A DNA stretch of 64,000 nt, taken from NCBI RefSeq assembly GCF_000685315.1, contig NZ_ARYM01000005.1, positions 124,001 to 188,000 on the forward strand. The letters are read 5' to 3'. Every line of letters begins with the position of its first letter. The first letter of the stretch is position 1. The notes under the pieces were generated by a model. That model saw only the letters and a program-made list of their open reading frames with translations, made no database searches and had not been told where the DNA came from. A program made the translations under genes and the position numbers. The DNA is from Hyphomonas polymorpha PS728. GTDB taxonomy: Bacteria; Pseudomonadota; Alphaproteobacteria; Caulobacterales; Hyphomonadaceae. Below are positions 18,402 through 27,281 of the stretch, in pieces.

Positions 18402-19084
18402 TCCGAAGCCTCCTCCGCCGGCGCAGGCACGTCTGCTGGCCACTCGGCCGGGTCGTGCGCGATAACGCGGAAGCGATGTGTCGCATAGCCGATCCCACAG
18501 AACTCCGCACACCGGCCTTCATAGATGCCGGGGCTTGCCGCCTGGATGCGCAAGACATTCTCCCGGCCGGGGATGGCGTCCATCTTTCCGGCAAGACGCG
18601 GCACCCAGAAGGAATGAATAACGTCTGCCGAGGTTATCCGTACATCGACGGGTTGGCCCGCAGGGATATGAAGATCACGCCCAGCCTCCACCATCGCCCC
18701 ATCCGGGCCCGGATGCGTGAAAGTCCAGCTCCATTGCTGAGCGTGGGCGTGAACTTCAATAGCCGCGTCTCGCGGCACAAGCCGCTCTCCAACAGCTACG
18801 CCGGCCACCAGCATGCCGCTGAGGATGGCAAGGGAGAACCAGACGCCGAGACCCCATGTCCAGCGGCGCTCTGACACGGCGCGGGGCCGCCCGAAGGATA
18901 GCGCCAGCAGCGCCATGACGAAGACTGTCAGGCCCGCCGCGCCGGCAAGAAACACCCACCACAACCAGGAGATCGCCTCTGCGGATGGACCGGCAGGATC
19001 CAGCGTCGAGAGAGGCGCTGTGCATGCCTGCGCCGCAAACAGGGGAACCGATAGCGCCCCTATGCGCTTGAGTATCGACATCAT
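18398..19084 (-). CDS. Heme-copper oxidase subunit II with altered CuA site
   Basis: About 228 residues: signal/anchor, a two-helix hairpin (AISWLWWVFLAGAAGLTVFVMALL and a second segment), then the cupredoxin domain (AQQWSWTF, DVIHSFWVPRLAGKMDAIPG, GRCAEFCG). The CuA cysteines, the Glu between them and the first His are present, but the usual C-x-x-x-H-x-x-M tail reads CGIGYATH: Tyr replaces the second His and His replaces Met. I checked this directly on the DNA. Starts at 19084 or 19081 (adjacent ATGs); the longer frame to 19582 has no homology. It is the first gene of the operon, divergent from the DUF2231 gene 21 bp away. Confidence 0.85.
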   Translation of the reverse strand: MMSILKRIGALSVPLFAAQACTAPLSTLDPAGPSAEAISWLWWVFLAGAAGLTVFVMALLALSFGRPRAVSERRWTWGLGVWFSLAILSGMLVAGVAVGERLVPRDAAIEVHAHAQQWSWTFTHPGPDGAMVEAGRDLHIPAGQPVDVRITSADVIHSFWVPRLAGKMDAIPGRENVLRIQAASPGIYEGRCAEFCGIGYATHRFRVIAHDPAEWPADVPAPAEEASE

Positions 19085-19105
19085 CCTATCCGACAGGGGC
19101 GCGCC

Positions 19106-19618
19106 ATGAACGATCTTGAAAAACAGCTCAGCGATCCAATTGAGGAGCATCGCGGACTGCACGAGACGGAAACGCGCATTGCTGTTTCGGGCCACCCTTT
19201 GCACGCCATGCTGGTGGCCTTTCCGATTGCCCTGACAATGTGTGTTCTTGGGGCCGACATTCTGTTCCTCTGGACGGGCGACGATTTCTGGGCCCGCGCC
19301 GCAGGATATGCCGCGTTCGGCGCGTTCTTCATGGGTGTCGCGGCGGGCATAACCGGCACCGCGGAGTTGCTGCTGGTGCGCGGCATCCGCAATCGCACCG
19401 CGAGTTGGAGCCATTTCATTCTGGCAGTGATGCTGCTTGCCATTCTCAGCGCGAACTGGATCATCCGCATTGGCGCGCCCGAAAGCGCAGTGCTCCCGGT
19501 CGGGCTTCTGGTGTCCATACTGGCTGCTGGGATGACAGCGGTGACGGGGTGGCATGGCGGCAAGCTCGTCTTTGACTATCATATCGGGACAAGATCAGGG
19601 GGCAGTTCGCGGTCCTGA
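19106..19618 (+). CDS. DUF2231 membrane protein
   Basis: 170 residues with four transmembrane segments and the family opening GHPLHAMLVAFPIAL. DUF2231 proteins are often found beside cytochrome or redox genes and may carry redox or heme functions, but no activity is established. It is transcribed divergently from subunit II, and its 3' end overlaps the 3' end of the following minus-strand gene by 40 bp. It is preceded by CAGGGGCGCGCC. Likely linked to biogenesis or function of the oxidase (inference). Confidence 0.8.
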   Translation: MNDLEKQLSDPIEEHRGLHETETRIAVSGHPLHAMLVAFPIALTMCVLGADILFLWTGDDFWARAAGYAAFGAFFMGVAAGITGTAELLLVRGIRNRTASWSHFILAVMLLAILSANWIIRIGAPESAVLPVGLLVSILAAGMTAVTGWHGGKLVFDYHIGTRSGGSSRS

Positions 19619-20085
19619 GGCTGCTGCAGAAACTCCGGCAATTGATAAAGCAGGGGTGTCAGATTGGGCTTGGCAAGCACAAGCAGCAGAACGCCCGCGA
19701 TCAGCGCAAGCCCGAACGGTACGGCCAGCACCGGCGATGGCATCTTATAGCTGCCCCTGCCCTCGGCGGTTTTGAGGATCAGGTGTCCAAGCCATACGTG
19801 CAGCAAAACCATGAGCGCCACGACAACGAGCTTTGCCATCATCCAGGCATCTCGCAGCTCCAGCAAAATGATCAGAGCCGCGCCGAAGGTGATGGTTAGA
19901 ACCGCTGCAGGGGTTGCCACGCGGGTATAACCGGCGTGAAGCAGGATACGGAATTCCGTGAACCCGGCCTGGGTGCTGATTTCCCGGCGGCGGCCGTAGA
20001 TCTGGAGGATTACCGGCAAGGCCAGAAGGCCCGCACACCACACCGACAAGGAGGCGATATGCCCGGCTTTCAACAGCGCAATCAT
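19579..20085 (-). CDS. CopD/HemJ-like four-helix membrane protein
   Basis: 168 residues from ATG 20085. The start LLKAGHIASLSVWCAGLLALPVIL resembles the N-terminal helix of HemJ-type protoporphyrinogen oxidases and CopD-like proteins (a His in the first helix and W-x-x-GL). Helices follow to the C-terminus. Its ATG overlaps the stop of the CtaG-like gene (ATGA), so the two are coupled. The neighbours suggest a role in heme supply or copper handling for the oxidase; exact function unknown. The first 26 residues of the longer frame lie inside ctaG and are excluded. Confidence 0.72.
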   Translation of the reverse strand: MIALLKAGHIASLSVWCAGLLALPVILQIYGRRREISTQAGFTEFRILLHAGYTRVATPAAVLTITFGAALIILLELRDAWMMAKLVVVALMVLLHVWLGHLILKTAEGRGSYKMPSPVLAVPFGLALIAGVLLLVLAKPNLTPLLYQLPEFLQQPQDRELPPDLVPI

Positions 20086-20837
20086 ACGGCCGAGACCTCC
20101 CGCCAGCCCCGGCGCAGTATCATGGCGGCTATCCATGCCAGCGGGATCATGCCCGGCACCCACATAACCAGTCCGGCGAGTTGCTGATCCCCGAGGGCGG
20201 AGAGGCCAAATGCATCGGTCAGCAATATATGTTCAGTATAAAGAATATTTTCGGAGAAGGTCAGGATCGCGCCAATCAGGCCCATCTGACCCGCCAAGGC
20301 GGCAAGCAGAAGCGCTGCGCGGACCTGGCCGGCGCCACATTCCGACCTGAAAATCGACACCCAGAATGCAAAGCCACTACCGATCAGCAGAAACTGCATG
20401 ATCCAGTAGATGAAGTTGCTGTTCCACGCCGCCGAATAGATCGCCGGGACATGCCAGCTCCAGAGAACGAGCGACACTGCTGCGAAAGCGGCGGCGCCAG
20501 CGCCGTCAGGAAGGCGAACCCGCCGGAAGGCCATTGCGAGCGCTGGGGCAACCATACAAAGCAATATCAGATGGTGCAGGCTGCGCGCGGAGAAAAGAGC
20601 AACCGTTAGCGCGCAAAGAGGTGAAATGAACGCAATCACCAGACCCAGTGAAGCTGTTGCTGCATAAGCTGGCTCGTGGCCGGTCATGCGGACGGACCCG
20701 CGGGCATAGAGCCCCCCAGCCAAGACGATCAGCACGAGGCTGATCGCGAACGGATCAAGATTCCAGTTGGCCAGTAGTGTGCTCGCCTCCGGCGGCGGGC
20801 CGCAATATGGAATGAATTCACTCATTCCAGTGACCAT
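20082..20837 (-). CDS. CtaG-type (caa3 family) cytochrome oxidase assembly protein
   Basis: About 251 residues with seven hydrophobic segments. It starts with FIPYCGPPPEAS, a common opening of the caa3-type CtaG family, and contains LHHLILLCMVAPALA and WSWHVPAIYSAAW. These proteins assist assembly of caa3/aa3-type oxidases, probably via copper insertion. Alternative start at 20825 (MSEFIPY). It is transcribed with the HemJ-like gene. The 285 bp upstream, up to the GH15 stop, hold no gene I can support. Confidence 0.82.
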   Translation of the reverse strand: MVTGMSEFIPYCGPPPEASTLLANWNLDPFAISLVLIVLAGGLYARGSVRMTGHEPAYAATASLGLVIAFISPLCALTVALFSARSLHHLILLCMVAPALAMAFRRVRLPDGAGAAAFAAVSLVLWSWHVPAIYSAAWNSNFIYWIMQFLLIGSGFAFWVSIFRSECGAGQVRAALLLAALAGQMGLIGAILTFSENILYTEHILLTDAFGLSALGDQQLAGLVMWVPGMIPLAWIAAMILRRGWREVSAV

Positions 20838-21124
20838 GTTCCTGAGGACGCGACAGGATCAGCTTCTTGCAGAGGCAAGCGGCAACGATTGATGCCCGCG
20901 CCTTTACCGATTGAACCAAGCTCATCAGAGTCCCCTCTTGCCGCCGGGCATTGGCCGAGACGTGCGCAGCAGGTCACCCCGGTTGGAGGTGCCTGCGTCT
21001 CGTGCTTCGATCTTAACGGCCCAAGCGCGCTTAGGTTCCGAATGCAGGGTGAAATACCTGCAGACCCCGCCCCCTTTCCTCTGTCTCCAGCTGTCTCAGC
21101 TGCCCGTTGGCGGCGACAAACCGC

Positions 21125-22894
21125 TCAGATCACATCGTCCCATTCCGGGCTGAGCCGTGCGGCGGCGTTGATGATTCCGACCATGGAATAGGTCTGAGGA
21201 AAGTTCCCCCACAGCTCACCTGTCGAAGGATCCACATCCTCTGACAGGAGCCCCAGCTGCGTACGGTGAGCAAGAACCGCCTCAAAGATTTCCTGCGCCT
21301 TTTCAAGTTCCCCGCTTCTGGCGAGCGCATCAATATGCCAGAAGGTGCAGGCGGTGAACGCCGTCTGCGGAAGGCCGAAATCGTCGGCAACCCGGTATCG
21401 GAAGACATGTGTGCCGACGCGAAGTTCCTCATCGATCCGGGCCACCGTGGCCCGGAACTTCGGATCCATAGGCGGCAAAAATCCGATCTCGGCCATCAGC
21501 AGGACCGAAGCATCCAGCGCCTCTCCTCCAAAAGCTCCGGTAAAAGCCTGGCGTTGCTCGTTCCAGGCCTGCTGCATGACGGCCGCGTGTATTTCCTTCG
21601 CGCGGGCTTTCCAGAATGCGCTGCGATCCATCAGGCCGAGCGCCCGGGCAATGCGAGCCAGCCTGTCACAGGCTGCCCAGCACATTATTGCAGATGAAGT
21701 GTGGACCGCCTCACGCCCCCTATACTCCCAGATACCGGCGTCCGGCGTGTTATAGACCTCATAGGCGCGCTGCCCAACGGCTTCAAAATGCTCGAACTCC
21801 ATCCGCCCCGCCTTTGTCAGGAGGCGCTCGTCGAGGAAGGCCTGCGCGGCGCCCAGAACCACATGTCCATAAACGTCGTGCTGAACATGCTCTGCCGCCT
21901 GGTTTCCGAATCGCACGGGACCCATACCGCGATAACCGGGCAGATGGCCGGGAATTTCCTCCGTCAGCGCCTCTTCGAGCGCAATGCCATACACGGGCTG
22001 GATATGCCCTCCGCGCGTCCGGGCAACGATGTTTCTTATATAGGCAAGGTAGCGCTCCAGCGTGCCCATCGCCGACAGGCGGTTGAGCGCGGTGACGGTG
22101 AAATAGGCGTCCCTGAGCCAACAATACCGGTAATCCCAGTTTCTTGATGATCCTGCATGCTCCGGGATGCTCGTCGTCAGAGCCGCGACGATGCCCCCGG
22201 TTTCTTCATATACGCAAAGTTTCAGGGTTATGGCCGCTCTGATTACAGCCGCCTGCCATTTGGGCGGCGTGGCAAGACGGCGGGACCAGTCCTGCCATTG
22301 TTCCCTCGTCCGGGCGAGCCAGTCGAGCGCAAGATTTCCCGGCGACTCAGATACCGGATCATCGGGCCCGAGCACGAGGCTTACTGTGCGATCCAGTACA
22401 AATTCCGTCTGCTGAGCGACATAGGCAAGCGGCGCATCAGTTGTAATGCGGAATGCGGCTGCATCGTCCAGGAATGAAATGTGGGACACGCCGCGGCGCG
22501 TCGGCATCAGAGACTTGCCGCGCCCCGTCTCTGCATCGATCCTTATACAGATGCGCGGCTGGCCACGCAAAGGCTCTATTCGGCGCACGATCGATGCCGG
22601 CCGAAACATGCGGCTCCGGTCGGTAAATCTCGGCGCAAAATCGGTTATCTTGATGACCGATCCATCTTCAGCCTCGATTATCGTTTCGAGAATCGCGGTG
22701 TTTCGCTCGTAGATCTGCCGGCATGACTTTTTTCCCGCCAGATCGACTGAGAACCGGCCGCGCCCCCCCAAAAGAGTATTGAAAACGGGCTCGCCATCCA
22801 GCCGGGGAAGACAAAACCATCCTATTTCGCCAGCGGCATTGATCAGGGCGGCAATTGTGCCGTTGCCGATAATTCCCAGTTCGAGATTGTTCAA
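21125..22894 (-). CDS. Glycoside hydrolase family 15 protein (glucoamylase/trehalase-like)
   Basis: 589 residues. It starts LELGIIGNGTIAALI, has the (alpha/alpha)6 barrel motifs SSRNWDYRYCWLRD, QHDVYGHV and the C-terminal LLSEDVDPSTGELWGNFPQTYS with the catalytic-base Glu. GH15 includes glucoamylases and bacterial trehalases. The best start is TTG 22894, six bases after GGGAGGG and overlapping the otsB stop (TTGA), so it is translationally coupled to otsB. The cytosolic location (no signal) and the trehalose neighbours make trehalose turnover or malto-oligosaccharide supply plausible, but the substrate is not determined. Confidence 0.88.
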   Translation of the reverse strand: MNNLELGIIGNGTIAALINAAGEIGWFCLPRLDGEPVFNTLLGGRGRFSVDLAGKKSCRQIYERNTAILETIIEAEDGSVIKITDFAPRFTDRSRMFRPASIVRRIEPLRGQPRICIRIDAETGRGKSLMPTRRGVSHISFLDDAAAFRITTDAPLAYVAQQTEFVLDRTVSLVLGPDDPVSESPGNLALDWLARTREQWQDWSRRLATPPKWQAAVIRAAITLKLCVYEETGGIVAALTTSIPEHAGSSRNWDYRYCWLRDAYFTVTALNRLSAMGTLERYLAYIRNIVARTRGGHIQPVYGIALEEALTEEIPGHLPGYRGMGPVRFGNQAAEHVQHDVYGHVVLGAAQAFLDERLLTKAGRMEFEHFEAVGQRAYEVYNTPDAGIWEYRGREAVHTSSAIMCWAACDRLARIARALGLMDRSAFWKARAKEIHAAVMQQAWNEQRQAFTGAFGGEALDASVLLMAEIGFLPPMDPKFRATVARIDEELRVGTHVFRYRVADDFGLPQTAFTACTFWHIDALARSGELEKAQEIFEAVLAHRTQLGLLSEDVDPSTGELWGNFPQTYSMVGIINAAARLSPEWDDVI

Positions 22895-23604
22895 TTCAGT
22901 CCCTCCCGGAGCCAATTCCAAACGTCCTCCGGACCATCGAGCCGGAAAGGAGCAACCGAAGCACCCGCACCCACCTTAATCGCCGCGCCGCCCGCCTGCA
23001 GGCAGGCCTGCATCGCCGCTTCATCAGTGGTGTCGTCGCCGATCATCAGAGGCACTCGCCCTGAAAACTCCCTGCGCCGCATGAAGGCAGCGACAGACTT
23101 GCCCTTATCGGCATGGTCCGGGCGCGCTTCGATGACCATCTTCCCGGTTTGCAGGGAATATCCTCTGAAACCGGCAACTGCAGCCGACATCTGCGCCTTC
23201 AGTTGCGGGCCGGCTTCGGCCGCGCCTCGATAATGCAGGGCCAGCACTTCGCCCTTTCTTTCCATAACCACGCCGGGGTATGGGCTGGCGATCTGCTGAA
23301 GCCGCTGCACCAGTTCTGGAGGCGCCGCTGTAAGAACATCGGAGGGGGCTGTGCCCGGCGCGCATATCTGTGCCCCATGCCCGCCCGCTCTCCAAAGTTC
23401 CTGTGGAACACGGCGCGTCAGATCGCGCACATCCCGTCCGCTGAGAATGACAAGCCGCTCCTCCAGCCGAGCAGAAACCGCCAGAAGGATCTCGGCGCCT
23501 TCCGGCGGCAGATAAACACAATCTGGCTCCTCACGGATGGGGGCCAGCGTGCCATCGAAATCCAGAAAAAGCGCCATGTCAGGTGATAAGCGTGGAAAGT
23601 GCAT
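22891..23604 (-). CDS. otsB: Trehalose-6-phosphate phosphatase
   Basis: 237 residues, HAD superfamily. Motif I FLDFDGTLAPI (nucleophile Asp), motif II ILSGRD, and motif IV IGDDTTDEAA. It converts trehalose-6-phosphate to trehalose in the cytosol, the second step of the OtsA/OtsB route. It is transcribed away from otsA and coupled to the GH15 gene. Trehalose protects against desiccation, osmotic and heat stress, which fits the surrounding genes. The length is normal for the family. Confidence 0.93.
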   Translation of the reverse strand: MHFPRLSPDMALFLDFDGTLAPIREEPDCVYLPPEGAEILLAVSARLEERLVILSGRDVRDLTRRVPQELWRAGGHGAQICAPGTAPSDVLTAAPPELVQRLQQIASPYPGVVMERKGEVLALHYRGAAEAGPQLKAQMSAAVAGFRGYSLQTGKMVIEARPDHADKGKSVAAFMRRREFSGRVPLMIGDDTTDEAAMQACLQAGGAAIKVGAGASVAPFRLDGPEDVWNWLREGLN

Positions 23605-23947
23605 TCGTTCCTGTCAATTCCTGAGCAAGTCTACTTCCAACTTTCCACCAGTTGCGAGGCAGCTGGCAAAGGGGGCGAGCGGATCGTGGGGCCGGTTTCA
23701 CATAAGCGCTTTGCTAAAAGGAAATAAAGCGTTTCACGCGCCGAGAGGTTCCCAAAGAAAATCACAGCGCAGGATTAGAAATGCGCCGCGTTTTGCCGCC
23801 GCGCTAAAGGCCACTCGCTTCGGAATGTGCCTCATTTTTCAGCACACTGAAATATTTTCCAAAAATTAAACCTGCGATCATGCAACCCCACCAGTGCTCA
23901 TCCGTAAAAAAGAACGGATCTGACAAGTTGGTCCGCCGGAGAACTTC
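23605..23947. other. otsB/otsA divergent intergenic region
   Basis: 343 bp without a supported gene. It is AT-richer than its surroundings towards otsA and carries the stress-type promoter at 23882. I found no equally good site for otsB; GTTGC at 23651 has no matching -10 at the right distance. Confidence 0.6.
23882..23906 (+). promoter_or_regulatory. EcfG-type stress promoter of otsA
   Basis: GCAAC (23882-23886), 16 bases, CGTA (23903-23906); 41 bp before the otsA ATG. The alphaproteobacterial general-stress consensus is GGAAC-N16/17-CGTT. The same architecture recurs in front of seven other genes in the next 18 kb. Confidence 0.7.
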
Positions 23948-25384
23948 ATGTCGAGACTTGTGATATTTTCAAACCGCGTTCCGGCAGATGGTCCTCCGAG
24001 CGGTGGCCTCGTCGTCGCTCTCCAATCCACCATGGACAATCGCGGCGGATTATGGATCGGCACGGAGCCGGGAGATGAAGAGCCGCCTGATACTCTAATT
24101 CCCAGACCGGGAGAAACGTTCGATCGATTGACGATGCCGCTTAGCCGGGCGGAACATGAGGACTATTATCTCGGTTACGCAAACTCCGTCCTTTGGCCCA
24201 TGCTGCATGGCCGGGTTGATCTTCTTGATGTCAGCTCCGGTCAACGAGCGACCTATGAAGCTGTCAACAGAAGGCTGGCCAAACTCGCCCGCCCCCATTT
24301 GCGGGATACTGACATTCTATGGATTCACGATTATCACCTGATACCCCTCGCTGCGGCTCTCCGCGAACTTGGGGTTACCAACCCCATTGGATTTTTTCTC
24401 CATACACCTTTTCCTGACGCGGGGAGTGTTCAGGCTCTTTCCCATAGCGATTCATTTCTCCGGTGGTTTGCGGCCTATGATCTGGTCGGCCTGCAGACCT
24501 CACGCGACGTGGCCCGCTTCCTGGACGCTTTCCGCAGCGCGGGCGCCGCGCAGCTGATCTCCGGACGCTGTATAAGATGGCAGGATGAGATCATCCGTGT
24601 CGGAAGCTTTCCAATAGGCATTGACGCAGATGGATTCCGCGACATGGCAGAAGATGCCATTCGCACGCAAACCCCTCCTCTGTCTTCACACCGGCTGATG
24701 ATCGGCGTGGACCGGCTTGACTACACCAAGGGCATACCTAACCGCCTGCGGGGGTTTCAGACCTACCTTCGGGATCACCCGGCGGAAGAGGATCGGATAG
24801 CATTTGTTCAGATTGCTCCGCCAACCCGGGAAGATGTCGGTGCCTATATGGATGTGCGCCGGGAACTCGAGCAACTTTCTGGCGAGGTAAATGGCGAGTT
24901 TTCAGACATTGGATACGTACCGGTTCAATATATACACCGGGCGGTGGCCCGATCAGCGATATCCGGCTTGCTCCGGCGGGCGGACATCGCGCTGATTACT
25001 CCGCTCAATGACGGTATGAACCTGGTGGCCAAGGAATTTGTCGCTGCTCAGGATCCAGAAGATCCCGGCGTGCTCGTGTTGTCGAAGTTCGCAGGAGCCG
25101 CAGAACAGTTAGAGGGCGGCGCGGTGTTGATCAATCCTCACGATCCAGCATCGGTGGCAGACGGTATCCGAAAGGCTGCCAGAATGCCTGTCGGGGAACG
25201 GAGGCAACGTCATGAACAGATGTATGACATCCTCCGTCAGAGCAATGGAGACTGGTGGGCCGATAGCTATCTCCGCGCTTTGGAGGCATCTGCAGTTATC
25301 CGGATCAGCAACCTGGCTTCGCTCGGCCAAGGTAGCCTTGGACCGATGACCAGTCCCCTGACTGCATTTCCAGGCAAGCTTTGA
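23948..25384 (+). CDS. otsA: Trehalose-6-phosphate synthase
   Basis: 478 residues, GT20. It makes trehalose-6-phosphate from a nucleotide-glucose and glucose-6-phosphate. Signatures: N-terminal SRLVIFSNRVPADGPPSGGLVVAL, WIHDYHLIPLAAALR, GFFLHTPFPD, GVDRLDYTKGIPNRL (donor-binding Arg/Lys) and NDGMNLVAKEFVAAQ. The start has GGAG six bases upstream. It is divergent from otsB-GH15 and preceded by a stress promoter-like site at 23882. A perfect hairpin follows its stop. Confidence 0.95.
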   Translation: MSRLVIFSNRVPADGPPSGGLVVALQSTMDNRGGLWIGTEPGDEEPPDTLIPRPGETFDRLTMPLSRAEHEDYYLGYANSVLWPMLHGRVDLLDVSSGQRATYEAVNRRLAKLARPHLRDTDILWIHDYHLIPLAAALRELGVTNPIGFFLHTPFPDAGSVQALSHSDSFLRWFAAYDLVGLQTSRDVARFLDAFRSAGAAQLISGRCIRWQDEIIRVGSFPIGIDADGFRDMAEDAIRTQTPPLSSHRLMIGVDRLDYTKGIPNRLRGFQTYLRDHPAEEDRIAFVQIAPPTREDVGAYMDVRRELEQLSGEVNGEFSDIGYVPVQYIHRAVARSAISGLLRRADIALITPLNDGMNLVAKEFVAAQDPEDPGVLVLSKFAGAAEQLEGGAVLINPHDPASVADGIRKAARMPVGERRQRHEQMYDILRQSNGDWWADSYLRALEASAVIRISNLASLGQGSLGPMTSPLTAFPGKL

Positions 25385-25410
25385 GCGCACATTGGAGCAG
25401 AGACACAGCC

Positions 25411-25448
25411 ACTGACCAGGAGCCCCACCCCCGGGGCTCCTGGTCAGT
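25411..25448. terminator. Bidirectional hairpin between otsA and the SDR gene
   Basis: A 16-bp perfect stem, ACTGACCAGGAGCCCC (25411-25426) with GGGGCTCCTGGTCAGT (25433-25448), and a 6-base loop. It lies between convergent genes and probably ends transcription in both directions, although T-runs are short. Confidence 0.75.
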
Positions 25449-25450
25449 TG

Positions 25451-26302
25451 TTACGATGCGACGATGATACCCCCGTTGGGGTGAAGAACCTGCCCACTCA
25501 TATAGCTGGAATCGGCGCAAGCGAGGAACAGGAAGCAGGGCGCCACCTCATTGGGCTGGCCGGGGCGGCCCATGGGCGTGCTCTCCCCGAAATCCTCAAG
25601 CTTTTCGGGCAACGCTCCTCCGCAGGGGTTAAGCGGGGTCCAGATCGGGCCCGGCGCCACCGCATTGACGCGAATACCGTCGCCCACCAGGCTCTCCGAC
25701 AATGACCGGGTAAAAGCGGTGATGGCACCTTTCGTGGCAGAGTAATCCAGAAGATCACTGCTGCCTGCGTAGCCGGTAACGGACGTGCAATTGATGATGC
25801 ACGCGCCTTCTCCCAAATGCGGTCGCGCCGCGCGGGTCAGATAAAACATGGAATAGATATTTGTCTGGAAAGTGCGGTGCAGCTGGTGATCCGAAATATC
25901 CGTTATATCCCTGTCAGGATGTTGTTCTCCGGCATTGTTCACGAGAATATCTAGCTGCCCGAACTCGGAAATCACTTCCGACACAATATCTGCGCAGAAT
26001 TCCGGGTCGCCCAGATCCCCCTCAAAAAGCCGGCAGCGGCGCCCTTCCGCTTCAACCAGTTGCTTCGTCTTCTCTGCGTCTTCTGTTTCACAAAGATAGG
26101 CAACGGCAACGTCTGCACCTTCCCGCGCGAAGAGCACGGCCACCGCCCGCCCAATTCCGCTATCGGCGCCAGTTATCAGAGCGACCTTGTTCTGCAGCCG
26201 CTCAGATCCACGATACCGGGGTTCCCAGTCCGGTTTCGGATCAAGCGAACGTTCATTTCCGGGGAGCTTTCCTTCTTTCATCTTTTCATGTTGCAGTGCC
26301 AT
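25451..26302 (-). CDS. Stress-type short-chain dehydrogenase/reductase
   Basis: 283 residues from ATG 26302 with an AAGGAGG site. Rossmann motif TGADSGIGRAVA, NNAGEQH after strand 4, catalytic Ser/Tyr/Lys as in S-x12-YSATKGA, and VNAVAPGPIWTPL. The N-terminal leader LPGNERSLDPKPDWEPRYRGSERLQNK-type extension belongs to the YdaD/YhdF-like group of general stress SDRs. Substrate unknown; probably NAD(P)-dependent. It lies between otsA and the Ku gene, and a stress promoter-like site is at 26340. Convergent with otsA. Confidence 0.88.
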   Translation of the reverse strand: MALQHEKMKEGKLPGNERSLDPKPDWEPRYRGSERLQNKVALITGADSGIGRAVAVLFAREGADVAVAYLCETEDAEKTKQLVEAEGRRCRLFEGDLGDPEFCADIVSEVISEFGQLDILVNNAGEQHPDRDITDISDHQLHRTFQTNIYSMFYLTRAARPHLGEGACIINCTSVTGYAGSSDLLDYSATKGAITAFTRSLSESLVGDGIRVNAVAPGPIWTPLNPCGGALPEKLEDFGESTPMGRPGQPNEVAPCFLFLACADSSYMSGQVLHPNGGIIVAS

Positions 26303-26339
26303 CGGGACCTCCTTCAGTGTTGAAACCAACTAGGGTGCC

Positions 26340-26364
26340 AATGCGTGCAGCCCGCGAGGGTTGC
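26340..26364 (-). promoter_or_regulatory. Possible EcfG-type promoter of the SDR gene
   Basis: On the minus strand GCAAC (26364-26360), 16 bases, CATT (26343-26340). The -10 differs from CGTT by one base, so it is weaker evidence than the sites at 23882 or 31758. It is 37 bp upstream of the SDR ATG. Confidence 0.4.
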
Positions 26365-26443
26365 GCGCTACGAAGTGAAGTTTTCGTCATCAAGGAACTT
26401 CCTGCCAGCTGCTGGCTTGTGAGCATGGAAGGACAGATACCTC

Positions 26444-27280
26444 ATGGCAGCCAGACGACCTTATTGGAAAGGCTATCTCAAGCTTTCGCTCGTCAACATT
26501 GCTGTTGAACTCTACTCCGCCACATCATCAGGCCACCACATCCGCCTGAACATGATCCACCAACCTTCTGGAAAGCGAATCCGATATCAGAAAGTGGCCG
26601 AAGGCGTGGGGCCAGTGGATACCGATGATATCGTGAAGGGGTATGAAATAGAAGACAATGAATATGTTCTGCTCTCTGACGAAGAACTCGATAAGATAAA
26701 GCTAGAGAGCAAGCGCACGATCAATTTGATCCAGTTCGTAGATCAGGGAGAGATAGATCCCCGATATTTCGAGAAGCCCTATTATGTGGTGCCCGCCGGA
26801 AACGAGATTGCTCAGGAGGGGTATGCCGTTATCGCAGACGCCCTGCGCAAGACAGGGAAAACCGCGCTGGGGCAATTGTCCGTGCGGGGCCGCGATCACA
26901 TCATTGCCATACGGCCCTGTGGCCGGGGTCTTTTGGGAGAGACACTGCGGTATGCCGACGAAGTACGCGCCTCCGAAGAGGTTTTCGATGTGATAGAAAA
27001 AATCAAGATAGACCCGGACATGGCTGCACTGGCAGGCGAACTTATAGAGCGGCGGTCAGAGCCATTCAGACCAGAAGATTTCAAGTCTGGATACCGCGCT
27101 GCCCTGCTCGACCTCATCAAGGAAAAGCAATCGAAGGGCACCATATCCGCACCATCCGATGATGATCGCGATTCCGACGCCAAGATTGTTGACCTGATGG
27201 AAACGCTGCGGCGCAGTCTTGACGCCGAAAAACAGAAATCTGGCAAGAAAAAACCGCGCCGGAGCAAAAAGGCAGCCTGA
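26444..27280 (+). CDS. ku: Ku DNA end-binding protein (NHEJ)
   Basis: 278 residues. The bacterial Ku core: RPYWKGYLKLSLVNIAVELYSA at the start, then IRYQKVAEGVGPV and GYEIEDNEYVLLSDEEL, and a Lys/Arg-rich C-terminal tail (KKKPRRSKKAA) that in the family contacts DNA and LigD. A homodimeric ring binds broken DNA ends and recruits LigD. The LigD ATG begins one base after its stop, so the two make a coupled operon. End joining is typical of desiccation-tolerant alphaproteobacteria. Confidence 0.95.
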   Translation: MAARRPYWKGYLKLSLVNIAVELYSATSSGHHIRLNMIHQPSGKRIRYQKVAEGVGPVDTDDIVKGYEIEDNEYVLLSDEELDKIKLESKRTINLIQFVDQGEIDPRYFEKPYYVVPAGNEIAQEGYAVIADALRKTGKTALGQLSVRGRDHIIAIRPCGRGLLGETLRYADEVRASEEVFDVIEKIKIDPDMAALAGELIERRSEPFRPEDFKSGYRAALLDLIKEKQSKGTISAPSDDDRDSDAKIVDLMETLRRSLDAEKQKSGKKKPRRSKKAA

Positions 27281-27281
27281 C

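Noticed and set aside
15807-18488. Long plus-strand frames opposite the oxidase I+III gene
   Set aside because: High-GC antisense frames of a clearly identified oxidase gene, rich in Arg/His/Gly, without motifs.
23605-23711. Stress-type promoter for otsB
   Set aside because: GTTGC at 23651 is in the right orientation, but no CGT-like -10 lies 15-17 bases away.
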